Positions 1-8,610 of a stretch of DNA of 64,000 nucleotides are shown piece by piece (position 1 is the first letter of the stretch; each line of letters starts with the position of its first letter). Below the pieces are notes generated by a model. The model worked only from the letters and a program-made list of their open reading frames with translations. It did no database searches and was not told where the DNA came from. This stretch comes from Fusibacter_A sp965140735. Its GTDB lineage: Bacteria > Bacillota > Clostridia > Peptostreptococcales > Acidaminobacteraceae. The stretch is taken from the NCBI GenBank assembly GCA_965140735.1, contig OZ223306.1, positions 310,001-374,000 on the forward strand, given 5' to 3'. The position numbers and the translations under genes were made by a program.

Positions 1-1104
1 TTATTACTCATGTTACTGGTTCTTGGTGGCTGTGCACCAGTATCGGAGTCTATGGACGTGGACTCGGTTAAAGGCACAGTGGAAAAGGTGAGTGAGACTA
101 AGACAGCAGCAGTGATAGATCAAAGTGAAGATATAAAATGGCATGTGGACCAATTGGATGAAATATACCTTGCAGGCGGTTGCTTTTGGGGACTAGAGGC
201 ATATATGAGTAGACTCTATGGCGTTTATGATGTAACTTCTGGCTATGCCAATGGTCTCACTGAAAATCCTAAATATGAAGACCTTATTTATAATAATTCA
301 GGACATGCAGAAACAGTCCATGTGCTCTATGATTCAAGATATGTGGATTTAAAGACACTTCTCAATTACTATTTTAGAGTGATTGATCCGACAAGCCTTA
401 ACAAGCAAGGCAATGATCAAGGGATTCAATACAGAACTGGCATCTATTATACAGATGAAAAAGATTTGAAAGTGATTCAAGAAGTGATGACAGGCCAACA
501 AAAAAAATATGATAAGCCCATAGTTGTAGAGGTGGAACCATTGACTCAATATTATTTGGCTGAACCTTACCATCAAGATTATTTAAAAAAGAATCCCAAC
601 GGTTATTGTCATATAGACTTAGATTTAGCTTATAAACCTTTTATAGATGTAGACAAATATCCTAAGCCAGATGATGCAGTGTTAAAAGAGAAGCTAACTG
701 AAATTCAGTACAAGGTCACACAAGAAAATGAAACAGAATATGCATTCTCAAATGAATATTGGGAGACTTTTGATTCAGGTATTTACGTGGATGTCGTTAC
801 TGGAGAGCCCCTATTCTCATCCAGAGATAAATTTGAATCAGGCTGTGGATGGCCTAGTTTTACAAAACCAATTTCAGAAGAAGTAGTCAATTATAAAGAA
901 GATCATAGCTACAATATGGTGAGAATTGAAGTGAGGAGTAGAAGTGGAGATACACATTTGGGACATGTTTTTAATGATGGTCCTAAAGAACTTGGTGGAT
1001 TGAGATTCTGTATCAACAGTGCCTCTATCAAATTCATTCCATACGATAAAATGGATGAACTGGGATATGGGTATTTAAAATTTACAGTTGAAGATTTGAG
1101 ATAA
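1..1104 (+). CDS. msrAB: Peptide methionine sulfoxide reductase MsrA/MsrB fusion, lipoprotein, 5' partial
   Basis: Repairs both S- and R-methionine sulfoxide in proteins. The N-terminal half is MsrA with the catalytic motif GCFWG; the C-terminal half is MsrB with GCGWPSF, the RSGDTHLGHVF motif and the catalytic Cys in RFCINS. The zinc-binding CxxC pairs of some MsrB proteins are absent. A lipobox (VLGGC) near the start suggests anchoring outside the membrane. The first ATG is at base 10, but the frame stays open to base 1 and the protein from base 10 lacks the positively charged n-region of a signal peptide, so the true start probably lies upstream of the window. Extracellular fused MsrAB lipoproteins are known in other bacteria; identity is secure. 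Confidence 0.95.
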   Translation, partial: LLLMLLVLGGCAPVSESMDVDSVKGTVEKVSETKTAAVIDQSEDIKWHVDQLDEIYLAGGCFWGLEAYMSRLYGVYDVTSGYANGLTENPKYEDLIYNNSGHAETVHVLYDSRYVDLKTLLNYYFRVIDPTSLNKQGNDQGIQYRTGIYYTDEKDLKVIQEVMTGQQKKYDKPIVVEVEPLTQYYLAEPYHQDYLKKNPNGYCHIDLDLAYKPFIDVDKYPKPDDAVLKEKLTEIQYKVTQENETEYAFSNEYWETFDSGIYVDVVTGEPLFSSRDKFESGCGWPSFTKPISEEVVNYKEDHSYNMVRIEVRSRSGDTHLGHVFNDGPKELGGLRFCINSASIKFIPYDKMDELGYGYLKFTVEDLR

Positions 1105-1150
1105 GAATAAAGGGTATATTGATATCAATAGAAGCATTATGAGGTGGCTT

Positions 1151-1942
1151 ATGTATAAAGTGTTAATCGCAGATGATGAGGCGCTCATCAGAGAAGGTAT
1201 CCGAAAACTAATTGATTTTGAATCGCTTGGCATTGGTGAAGTGTTTGAGGCGTCTAGTGGTAATAAAGCAATAGAACTCTTTGAAGTGCATACGCCGGAA
1301 ATTGTTTTGTTAGATATCAATATGCCCATACTTAACGGGCTTGAAGTGGCTAAGAAGATTAAACAAAAAGAACCTAATACGAAAATAGCGATTATTACAG
1401 GTTATGATTATTTTGATTATGCAGTGACGGCTTTAAAAATAGGTGTGGAAGATTATATATTAAAGCCAATTTCTAAACAAGATGTGCATGATGTGCTCAA
1501 AAAACTGGTTGAGGCATATAAAAACACTTTAGAACAAAGGGAACTTCTGAACACGGTGTCCTCAATCTTGAATGAAGCAACGCAGATAACTTTTAATTCT
1601 GAAAGTGATATTACTTATAAGAATATCATACAGGATTATCTGTCAGAGAATGCTTATAAAGCTTCATTTTCTTTATCTGAACTGGCAGAACATGTGGGGC
1701 TAAATACCAATTATCTCAGCAGTGTTTTTAAGTCGAATTTCGGCATTCCCTTTCAAGAATATGTTTTAAATTTGAGACTTGAAAGAGCGAAAATATTGCT
1801 TTTATCGACAGATATGAAAAATTATGAAATTGCAGATGCAGTTGGCATAGAAGATGTCAATTACTTTGGTGTACGGTTCAAAGCTAAATTTGGTCTTTCA
1901 CCAAAACAGTATAAACAGAGGATTAAATCACATGAAAAATAA
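1151..1942 (+). CDS. Response regulator with AraC-type DNA-binding domain (YesN-like)
   Basis: 263 aa. Receiver domain at residues 1-120 (IADDEALIREG at the N-terminus, phospho-acceptor Asp in LLDINMP, switch Lys in LKPIS), followed by a linker and a C-terminal pair of AraC-type helix-turn-helices (FSLSELAEHVGLN and YEIADAVGIEDVNYF). I chose the ATG at 1151 because MYKVLIADDE is the usual start; an upstream ATG at 1139 is in frame but adds four atypical residues. The kinase gene that follows overlaps it by 11 bp, so the two are a translationally coupled pair. YesMN-type systems often control sugar or polymer uptake; the target here is not visible. Confidence 0.92.
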   Translation: MYKVLIADDEALIREGIRKLIDFESLGIGEVFEASSGNKAIELFEVHTPEIVLLDINMPILNGLEVAKKIKQKEPNTKIAIITGYDYFDYAVTALKIGVEDYILKPISKQDVHDVLKKLVEAYKNTLEQRELLNTVSSILNEATQITFNSESDITYKNIIQDYLSENAYKASFSLSELAEHVGLNTNYLSSVFKSNFGIPFQEYVLNLRLERAKILLLSTDMKNYEIADAVGIEDVNYFGVRFKAKFGLSPKQYKQRIKSHEK

Positions 1943-3629
1943 AGTGCCCATTATAAGGACTTTAAAATTTCAAATTGCAGGGTACTATTTGATTACAAGT
2001 GTCACGTTAATCATTATCTTTGCACTTGTTCTCTACTACAGTATTTCAAATATAATTCTAGCAGATGAGCTGGAATCAACTGCAAACTCTGTGGTCCAGA
2101 GTGGTCGGTATATAGAAATATACATTGAAAAGTTAAAATCGCTAGCAGATGTTCTTTCAAATGCAGAAGAAACGAAGCTCTATTTAGAAACGGGTGATCA
2201 AAAGGCAAGAGGTGGCGTTGTATCCATGATTAATACGATTCTTGAGACCGATGCCTATTTTTCATCTGTGATTTTGGTCAGTAAAACGGGCGAGGTGCTT
2301 TCAAATGAAAAATCACTTGATATGACCACATCAGACGATATGATGTCTGAATCGTGGTATGTAGCAGCCATTAACAGTGAGGGCATGCCCGTCTTAACAT
2401 CAGCAAGACAACAGGCTTTTTCCATGGATCAAAAGACTTGGGTGATTTCAGTGGGACAAGAGATTACAAATGATAGTGGTGATAATATAGGCGTCATGCT
2501 CATCGATGTTAAATACGATGTAATCGGCGGTTACCTCCAAGATTTGATGGAAGGTGGAGCATTTATCATAAATACTGAGAATAAGATGGTGTACCATCCA
2601 GATGTGACTGTATTCACAGATCAAAATAAATTGAATCAGCTTATTGAACTCAAAAATGCGACAGATGGCTATGATTCAAAACATAACTTACTCACAAAAC
2701 ACTATCCAATTAAAGGGACCAATTGGATTTTGGTGGGAACTTCTATGCTGGAAGGCTTAAATAGTGTCAGAAGACAGATCTTTGAAACCGTTGTAATGAT
2801 TGGCTTCATTTTAATATTGATCGCTTTAGGGAGTGGATTGCTTATCGCCATTAGAATTACAAGACCCTTTAGAGCACTTGAAATCGCCATGAGCGATCTT
2901 GAGAACGGGCTATTAAAAGTACCTTTAGATGAAAAAGGATGCTATGAAGTTGAAAATTTGACCAGACATTTTAACCAAATGGCTGATCGAATTGAGCATC
3001 TTATGGGAGATATCAAGGCAAATGAAAAATACTTGAGAACTTATGAATTAAACGCACTTCACAGCCAAATAAACCCTCATTTTCTCTACAATACTTTAGA
3101 CTCTATTGTCTGGATGGCGGAGTTCAATGACAGTGAAAAAGTGATTGCGATTACGAAAGCATTGGCACAATTCTTCAGATTATCACTGAGTAAGGGTGAA
3201 GAACTGATCACGTTAAAGGATGAAGTATCACATGTCACGCAGTATTTATTTATCCAAAAACAACGTTATGGTAAGCAACTTCAATATGAAATTATTGAAG
3301 ATGAGACTTTGTCTCTCATTAAAGTACCTAAAATTATCATTCAACCGATTGTAGAAAATGCGATTTATCACGGTATACGCAATTTAGAAGGAGAAGGCTT
3401 GATCCAAATTAGGACCTTTAGAGAAGTAGATAGTTTGATTATTCTCATCACTGATAATGGTGTAGGATTTGACTATAAAACGGCTCAGAAAGGCGACGTA
3501 AAACTCGGTGGCATTGGACTTCAAAATGTCAATCAGAGATTAAAGCTCTATTATGGGGAAGATTCTGGACTTGAAATTAGATCAGAACAAGGCAAAGGGA
3601 CAGAGGTTAGATTGGTCATTCCAATTTAA
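1932..3629 (+). CDS. Sensor histidine kinase, YesM-like, with extracellular Cache-type domain
   Basis: 565 aa membrane kinase, partner of the preceding response regulator. A membrane helix lies near residues 18-38 and another near 290-310, enclosing an extracellular sensor region of dCache type; then HAMP, a His_kinase domain with phospho-acceptor His at about residue 383 in INPHFLYN, and a HATPase domain with VENAIYHG, DNGVGF and GGIGLQNVNQRL. The start is the ATG at 1932, with a purine-rich site (gagg) just upstream and overlap with the regulator's end; a longer frame starting at 1854 runs inside the regulator and is not used. Its stop codon overlaps the stop of the convergent GGDEF-EAL gene. 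Confidence 0.92.
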   Translation: MKNKVPIIRTLKFQIAGYYLITSVTLIIIFALVLYYSISNIILADELESTANSVVQSGRYIEIYIEKLKSLADVLSNAEETKLYLETGDQKARGGVVSMINTILETDAYFSSVILVSKTGEVLSNEKSLDMTTSDDMMSESWYVAAINSEGMPVLTSARQQAFSMDQKTWVISVGQEITNDSGDNIGVMLIDVKYDVIGGYLQDLMEGGAFIINTENKMVYHPDVTVFTDQNKLNQLIELKNATDGYDSKHNLLTKHYPIKGTNWILVGTSMLEGLNSVRRQIFETVVMIGFILILIALGSGLLIAIRITRPFRALEIAMSDLENGLLKVPLDEKGCYEVENLTRHFNQMADRIEHLMGDIKANEKYLRTYELNALHSQINPHFLYNTLDSIVWMAEFNDSEKVIAITKALAQFFRLSLSKGEELITLKDEVSHVTQYLFIQKQRYGKQLQYEIIEDETLSLIKVPKIIIQPIVENAIYHGIRNLEGEGLIQIRTFREVDSLIILITDNGVGFDYKTAQKGDVKLGGIGLQNVNQRLKLYYGEDSGLEIRSEQGKGTEVRLVIPI

Positions 3630-5965
3630 CCTCTGTTTTTTAGATAAAGTGTTTCGAATTCATCTGGCGGTAAAGGCTTATCATAATAATAGCCTTGGAG
3701 AATATCGCATTTTTTTGATTTAAGATAGTCTAATTGTTTTTGTGTTTCTACACCTTCGGCGATTACTTCTAAACCAAGTTGGTGTGAAAGCTTGATAATT
3801 GCATCTAATATTTTAGTACGTCTTGAATCGTTCATAATAGTAGAAACAAAAGCCTTATCGATCTTTAAAACATTGATATCAAGTGTTCCAAGATAATTTA
3901 AAGAGGAGTATTCCATCCCAAAATCATCAAGGCTAAGCTTGACACCAAGATCAGATAATTTTTTTAAGGTCGTGATGGTGTGCTCTAATGAGTAGATGAG
4001 TACGTTTTCAGTAATTTCAAATTCGACAGTTTTAATGTCGATATGATTTTTACTGATTATAGAGAGCGTATTTTGTATAAAATCCTCTGATAAAAGTTGA
4101 ACTGGCGATATATTAATAGAGATCACTGTGGATACATTATATTGAGTATGCCATTGGTGCATCTGAGAACATGCCTCAGCTATAACCCAGTTGCCAATAT
4201 CATAGATGATACCTAAATCTTCTGCAAGCGGTATAAAAACATCAGGGGGTATGAGTGTACCATTTGGATGTTGCCATCTTATTAAGGCTTCGGCACCTCT
4301 GATGTTACCATTTGCCGAGAAGACTTGTGGTTGATAGTAAAGGCGCAGTTCATTATTTGAAACTGCTTTTTTTAAATCGTTTTCAAGATTAATGCGATTA
4401 GTGAATTCATCTAAAATTTCAAAGTTAAATAGTATGAGCTGATCTTTACCATGTTCTTTGGCATAGTTGTTGGCCATATCCACAGCTTTGATGAGTTCGT
4501 CTTTTGAATTTGCATGGTCTGGATAGATGGCAAATCCAGCACTTAAAGTGAATTCAATTTTTAAGTCACTAATAAGGAGCGTTTTGCTAATTGCATTAAA
4601 AAAGGTTTTAGTATCTTTCCATAACTGTTCTCGAGTATCTCTATTGAAGAAAATGACAAACTCGTCACCACCATACCGTGAAAGCAAATCGTTAGGGTGT
4701 AAATGTTTTTTTAATTCAAGAGACAATTGTTTAATGAGTGTATCTCCAAAGGCATGACCAAGAGTATCATTAATGTTTTTAAAATTATCAATATCAATGT
4801 AGAGTAAGCTGAAGAAAGGTATGGTTTGTTTTTCAATTGTTTTATCTATGAAATTATTAATCTGTAAGCGATTAGGTAATCCCGTTAAAGCGTCATAATA
4901 TGCGAGTTGGCTGATGTTATGATCTCTTTTTTTTATGATGTCAATCATTTGATTAAAACCAAATATGAGGTTTTGAAGTTCAATATAACCATTATAGACG
5001 ATGGGAGAAGCAAAATCTCCTTCGATTATTTCTATAAATCTGTCGTTGAGTTGTACAACTGGCATAATAATTTGTTTTGAACTGATAAGGGCGAGAAAAA
5101 AGACTATAATAAAGATGCCTATAAAGATTAAAATGGACAGCAAACCTATATCACGAGAAACAGAGCGTGTTGTAGCATCAGATTGAATCGCAAGCACAAT
5201 CCAGTTGGTATCTTTAATTTGATCAATGGTAACATAAACCTGTTCTTCGAGATGAAGCATTTCTAAAAAAGTCTCACCGGTATTCAATTTTTGATTAAAT
5301 ATTTGGAAATTTGGATTATAAGAACGTTGTGAAACCAAAGCTTTATTATTATCAGTGATGTAGATACCCTTATCGTCTAAAATTGAAATGTTGATATGGG
5401 GATCATTAATAAGTTCATTTATTTCTCGAATGTTTGAGAGGTTTAAGTAGCCAATGATAAAGCGACCATCTTTGAGCTTTAAAATATGAATAATGGTTGA
5501 GTTATGTGTATATACTGAATTGAATGTGGATGACCAATTATTTGTGCCAATTGCGAAATTATTTTTAAAATAGGGATCATCCTTTAAATTGATGCCTATG
5601 TAGGATTCGTTAAAAGGTGCTATATTTGTCACCGTGAGATCTTGATCTAATATCTGAATGGCCTCAAAATAACTTTGCTTTGCTAGCAATTCAGTCAAAA
5701 GTGTATTCGTATCGTGATCATGAATAACGTCATCATCAGTGAGCATATAGCCAACAAGATCCAAAAAATCAGAGGCTTTTGTAAAATAAGTATGAGTTTG
5801 ACTAATGACAAAATTAGAAAGTGTTCGATTACTCTCCTCAATATCCTTTATCATGTAGTTCACGATAATGTTATTCAAAAAGATACTGATAAACATTATA
5901 GGTAAAATAGCAATTAAAAGAAAATATACAATTAAAGATTGCTTAAGAGAATATCGTATACGCAT
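3626..5965 (-). CDS. Bifunctional-type GGDEF-EAL protein with extracellular Cache sensor
   Basis: 779 aa cyclic-di-GMP enzyme. N-terminal membrane helix (residues 9-32), extracellular sensor of dCache type, second membrane helix near 275-300, HAMP-like segment, then GGDEF (intact GGDEF near residue 430, preceded by DALTGLPNR) and EAL domain (GAEALIRW near 558, DDFG, AEGVETQ, QGYYYDKPLP). Catalytic motifs of both halves look intact, so synthesis and hydrolysis are both possible; the inhibitory RxxD site before GGDEF is not seen (HPND instead). The ATG at 5965 is preferred over a GTG at 5974 because aggtgg sits 5 bases ahead of it. It follows the binding-protein gene by about 20 bp in one transcription unit. 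Confidence 0.93.
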   Translation of the reverse strand: MRIRYSLKQSLIVYFLLIAILPIMFISIFLNNIIVNYMIKDIEESNRTLSNFVISQTHTYFTKASDFLDLVGYMLTDDDVIHDHDTNTLLTELLAKQSYFEAIQILDQDLTVTNIAPFNESYIGINLKDDPYFKNNFAIGTNNWSSTFNSVYTHNSTIIHILKLKDGRFIIGYLNLSNIREINELINDPHINISILDDKGIYITDNNKALVSQRSYNPNFQIFNQKLNTGETFLEMLHLEEQVYVTIDQIKDTNWIVLAIQSDATTRSVSRDIGLLSILIFIGIFIIVFFLALISSKQIIMPVVQLNDRFIEIIEGDFASPIVYNGYIELQNLIFGFNQMIDIIKKRDHNISQLAYYDALTGLPNRLQINNFIDKTIEKQTIPFFSLLYIDIDNFKNINDTLGHAFGDTLIKQLSLELKKHLHPNDLLSRYGGDEFVIFFNRDTREQLWKDTKTFFNAISKTLLISDLKIEFTLSAGFAIYPDHANSKDELIKAVDMANNYAKEHGKDQLILFNFEILDEFTNRINLENDLKKAVSNNELRLYYQPQVFSANGNIRGAEALIRWQHPNGTLIPPDVFIPLAEDLGIIYDIGNWVIAEACSQMHQWHTQYNVSTVISINISPVQLLSEDFIQNTLSIISKNHIDIKTVEFEITENVLIYSLEHTITTLKKLSDLGVKLSLDDFGMEYSSLNYLGTLDINVLKIDKAFVSTIMNDSRRTKILDAIIKLSHQLGLEVIAEGVETQKQLDYLKSKKCDILQGYYYDKPLPPDEFETLYLKNRG

Positions 5966-5987
5966 GGTAACCACCTGACCTGAGAGT

Positions 5988-7097
5988 TTAGTTTATAGTT
6001 TTTCCATCCTCTGCATGTATGATAAACATTTTTCGAATGGCATCACCTGTACTCGTTATTTCATAGGGGGTATTGATCCCTTCAAAAAATTGAGTTTCTT
6101 TAATGTATGCTTTTATTTTGTCTGGATTAGTAGAATTTGTATGTTCAATAGCACTAACCAATAAATAGGCAGAATTGTAAGCATATATAGCACCAAAATT
6201 TGCATCTACTTTGTATTTTTCTTTGTAGCGTTCTTTGAAATCTAAAAACTTCGGTGAGTTAGAATTCGGATTTATGGCATAGACGCCATAAACATTTGCC
6301 ATACTCTTGCCGTAACCAGAAATGACTTCTGGTACCATCCCCCACATAGAGGAGTAAATCTCCACATCACTTAATGTTTTTTTAACTTGATTTGAAATTA
6401 GGATCAAATCAGAGACGCTTGTAATGACAATAAAATCATCTGGCTCAAATTGTGCAGCATTGGCAACAACATTAGAAATTTCAGAGACGTCATCAAGGGG
6501 ATAAAGTTGATACTTGGTGGGCTCTAATTTTTCTGCAACACCTTCAATAACTGAATTTGAATAAACAATATTGGATTGATCATATATAATGGCCACTTTA
6601 CTAGAACTGTTTTGTGAAACAATATAATCAGAAATGGCTGAGCCCTGTGAAGATGCTGATGGTGCCAGCGCAATAAAGTGATCATCGGTGCCTCTATAGG
6701 CATTTGAACTGATTAGAGGTGAAATAAAAAGTGCATCTTGTTCATTTACATATGGGATTGATAATGCGCCAGATGCCGATGTGACTTGTCCCACAATGAG
6801 CTTAATATCATCTGCTATGAGCTGTTTAAATAGTGAAAGAGCAACGTCTGGATCGCCTTGATCATCTAGAACGATAATTTCAATAGGGCGCCCATTTATT
6901 CCGCCTTCTAGGTTAACTTTATCAATATACAGCTCAAAAGCGTTTCGAGATGAAAAACCAAGATCGGCAGAAGGTCCTGAAAGTGCAGATACAAAACCAA
7001 TCTTTATGGGGGTGTATCTAAGTCTGTTGCATTGGTATCCAATCGGAACTAAAAGTAATACTGCAACGATTATAATGATTCTAAGCTTACTTTTCAT
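5988..7097 (-). CDS. Branched-chain amino acid-type periplasmic binding protein (Peripla_BP_6)
   Basis: 369 aa. An N-terminal hydrophobic segment (residues 5-20) is followed by the leucine-binding-protein fold: GFVSALSGPSADLG, EGGINGRPIEIIVLDDQGDP, and a type-1 periplasmic binding body to the end. The Cys after the hydrophobic stretch (GYQC) is a poor lipobox, so it could be a lipoprotein, secreted or membrane tethered. Strong ribosome site ggaggg ahead of the ATG. No permease or ATPase gene is adjacent; instead the GGDEF-EAL gene follows directly, which suggests a role in sensing rather than uptake (inference). The divergent neighbour is a LacI-family regulator. Confidence 0.88.
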   Translation of the reverse strand: MKSKLRIIIIVAVLLLVPIGYQCNRLRYTPIKIGFVSALSGPSADLGFSSRNAFELYIDKVNLEGGINGRPIEIIVLDDQGDPDVALSLFKQLIADDIKLIVGQVTSASGALSIPYVNEQDALFISPLISSNAYRGTDDHFIALAPSASSQGSAISDYIVSQNSSSKVAIIYDQSNIVYSNSVIEGVAEKLEPTKYQLYPLDDVSEISNVVANAAQFEPDDFIVITSVSDLILISNQVKKTLSDVEIYSSMWGMVPEVISGYGKSMANVYGVYAINPNSNSPKFLDFKERYKEKYKVDANFGAIYAYNSAYLLVSAIEHTNSTNPDKIKAYIKETQFFEGINTPYEITSTGDAIRKMFIIHAEDGKTIN

Positions 7098-7209
7098 AGT
7101 TGCCCTCCCTATATATTATGATCGGCTTAAATCTGCAGACATATTTGGTAGATACCCAATTGACGTTCTATTAAAGAAAAAAGTTAAGATTGAAAAAAAG
7201 AAAAAAGAC

Positions 7210-7238
7210 TTGATTTTAGGAAAACGGTTTCCTATAAT
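7210..7238 (+). promoter_or_regulatory. Promoter with embedded LacI-type operator
   Basis: TTGATT at 7210-7215 and TATAAT at 7233-7238 are 17 bp apart. The spacer contains AGGAAAACGGTTTCCT (7218-7233), a near-perfect dyad with a central CG, the hallmark of LacI/GalR-family operators. The position suggests repression of the downstream LacI-family gene by its own product; it could also act on the divergent binding-protein unit. Confidence 0.7.
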
Positions 7239-7289
7239 AGAGAAAAGAGTTAATTTTGAATGGTTTCCCCTTGAGACCATATTTTGATA

Positions 7290-7312
7290 AGGACTGATTA
7301 AATCAGTCCTTA
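7290..7312. promoter_or_regulatory. 23-bp near-perfect palindrome in the LacI gene leader
   Basis: The arms AAGGACTGATT and AATCAGTCCTT flank a single central A, and the palindrome is followed by aatttttg. It lies between the promoter at 7210-7238 and the regulator's start, just ahead of a second -10-like TATAAT at 7334. It could be an operator or a weak terminator/attenuator; the sequence does not decide. Confidence 0.45.
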
Positions 7313-7384
7313 ATTTTTGATGGCATTTTGAGTTATAATAGCTATAGAATGACTAAAATGATCATGAGTGAAAGGAGTGACCAA

Positions 7385-8419
7385 GTGAAAGTCACTATAA
7401 ATGAAATTGCAAAACAAGCAGGTGTTTCTAAAGCCACGGTTTCTAGGGTGCTTAACAATTCTAAACCAGTTAATGCGTTGCTCAGGCAACGTGTCTTAAA
7501 AGTAATAGAAGAGACAAATTTTCGACCAAACGCTTTAGCGAGAGGCTTATCTCTTAAAAAGACGAGTGTAATAGGGGTCATTATCCCCGATCTTTCGAAT
7601 CCAGTTTTTTCGCGTATTATTGCGGGTATTGAGTCCTACACAAGAGCACATGATTATTCGTTAATGATCACTGCGACTGATTTTAATATAGATCTAGAGA
7701 TCAAACATATCAATATATTTCGAGATAAGGGTGTTGAGGGCCTAATCTTGTTGACAGACAATGTCAATAAAGAATTATCTGAAGCACTCGAACATTTTGA
7801 TAAACCTATCATAATGATTGGATCAGATAGTGACATAGAGAAAATCCCCGTTATTAAAATTGATAATATCAAAGCGGCTTATGAAGCAACTCAATATCTA
7901 ATTAACTTGAATCATAAGAGAATTGCCATGATAAGAGGGCCACTAACAGATCGATTTTCTGGTAATTTGAGATTTGAAGGCTATAAAAAAGCTTTGGTTG
8001 AAAATAATCTCTTTGATGAAACACTTGTTAAAGAAGGTAAATACTCATTTGAGCATGGCTATCAGATGATGACAGGCTTACTTTCAGGTTCAAAAATTCC
8101 CACAGCAGTATTCTGCGCAAATGATATCATGGCAGTAGGGGCGTTAAAATGTGCACTTGATAATGATATTAATGTTCCCGATGAGCTTTCAATAATGGGG
8201 TTTGATGATATTGAAATCACAAGAATGTACACCCCTTCTTTGAGCAGTGTACATCAACCTTTTGAAACAAAAGGAGAACGTGCAATTGAAAAGCTAATTT
8301 ATATGATTGAATCAGAAGAAAATGACACAAAAATAAAGCATGCATATGAGAATGAAATATTAGATCATCAACTGATTATAAGACAGAGCACAAAGAGATT
8401 AAAAACATCGTTAGTGTGA
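7385..8419 (+). CDS. LacI/GalR-family transcriptional regulator
   Basis: 344 aa from a GTG start at 7385. The N-terminal helix-turn-helix (INEIAKQAGVSKATVSRVLN) and hinge (RPNALARGL) are followed by a periplasmic-binding-type effector domain (GVIIPDLSNPVFSRII, MGFDDIEITRMYTPSL). The GTG is chosen because aaggag lies 7 bases upstream and the protein then begins at the usual place before the HTH; the longer frame from 7328 adds 19 unrelated residues. An operator-like dyad in the upstream promoter suggests autoregulation. A terminator follows. The effector, probably a sugar or nucleoside, cannot be told. Confidence 0.93.
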   Translation: MKVTINEIAKQAGVSKATVSRVLNNSKPVNALLRQRVLKVIEETNFRPNALARGLSLKKTSVIGVIIPDLSNPVFSRIIAGIESYTRAHDYSLMITATDFNIDLEIKHINIFRDKGVEGLILLTDNVNKELSEALEHFDKPIIMIGSDSDIEKIPVIKIDNIKAAYEATQYLINLNHKRIAMIRGPLTDRFSGNLRFEGYKKALVENNLFDETLVKEGKYSFEHGYQMMTGLLSGSKIPTAVFCANDIMAVGALKCALDNDINVPDELSIMGFDDIEITRMYTPSLSSVHQPFETKGERAIEKLIYMIESEENDTKIKHAYENEILDHQLIIRQSTKRLKTSLV

Positions 8420-8471
8420 AACTGACTTTGGATACTTTGGCTAAAATTAAAATTGAATATAAATGGTTTAA

Positions 8472-8512
8472 GAACACTTCATTATATCCAAACGATATGG
8501 GAAGTGTTTTTT
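8472..8512 (+). terminator. Intrinsic terminator after the LacI-family gene
   Basis: AACACTTC (8473-8480) pairs with GAAGTGTT (8501-8508), with further pairing inside the loop (atatc/gatat), and runs into a T tract. Confidence 0.8.
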
Positions 8513-8528
8513 GTTTACAAAAACTTAA

Positions 8529-8558
8529 TTGATAACAATTCTCAATTGAGTGTAAAGT
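8529..8558 (+). promoter_or_regulatory. Candidate promoter with Fur-like box ahead of the lipoate/PDH operon
   Basis: TTGATA (8529-8534) and TAAAGT (8553-8558) form a weak 18-bp-spaced promoter. Overlapping the -35 is TGATAACAATTCTCA (8530-8544), which matches 12 of the 14 defined positions of the 7-1-7 Fur-family consensus TGATAAT-N-ATTATCA. Regulator binding is an inference. Confidence 0.4.
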
Positions 8559-8610
8559 AAAATTACTCGGGTATATACACAATAGAAATCAAGTAGAAAG
8601 GTTTATCAAT

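Noticed and set aside
5974..5974. Upstream GTG as start of the GGDEF-EAL gene
   Set aside because: It lies inside the ribosome site that serves the ATG at 5965.
7006..7287. Open frame on the + strand overlapping the binding-protein start
   Set aside because: It runs antisense through the signal peptide and the promoter/operator region, has low-complexity Lys-rich sequence and no ribosome site.
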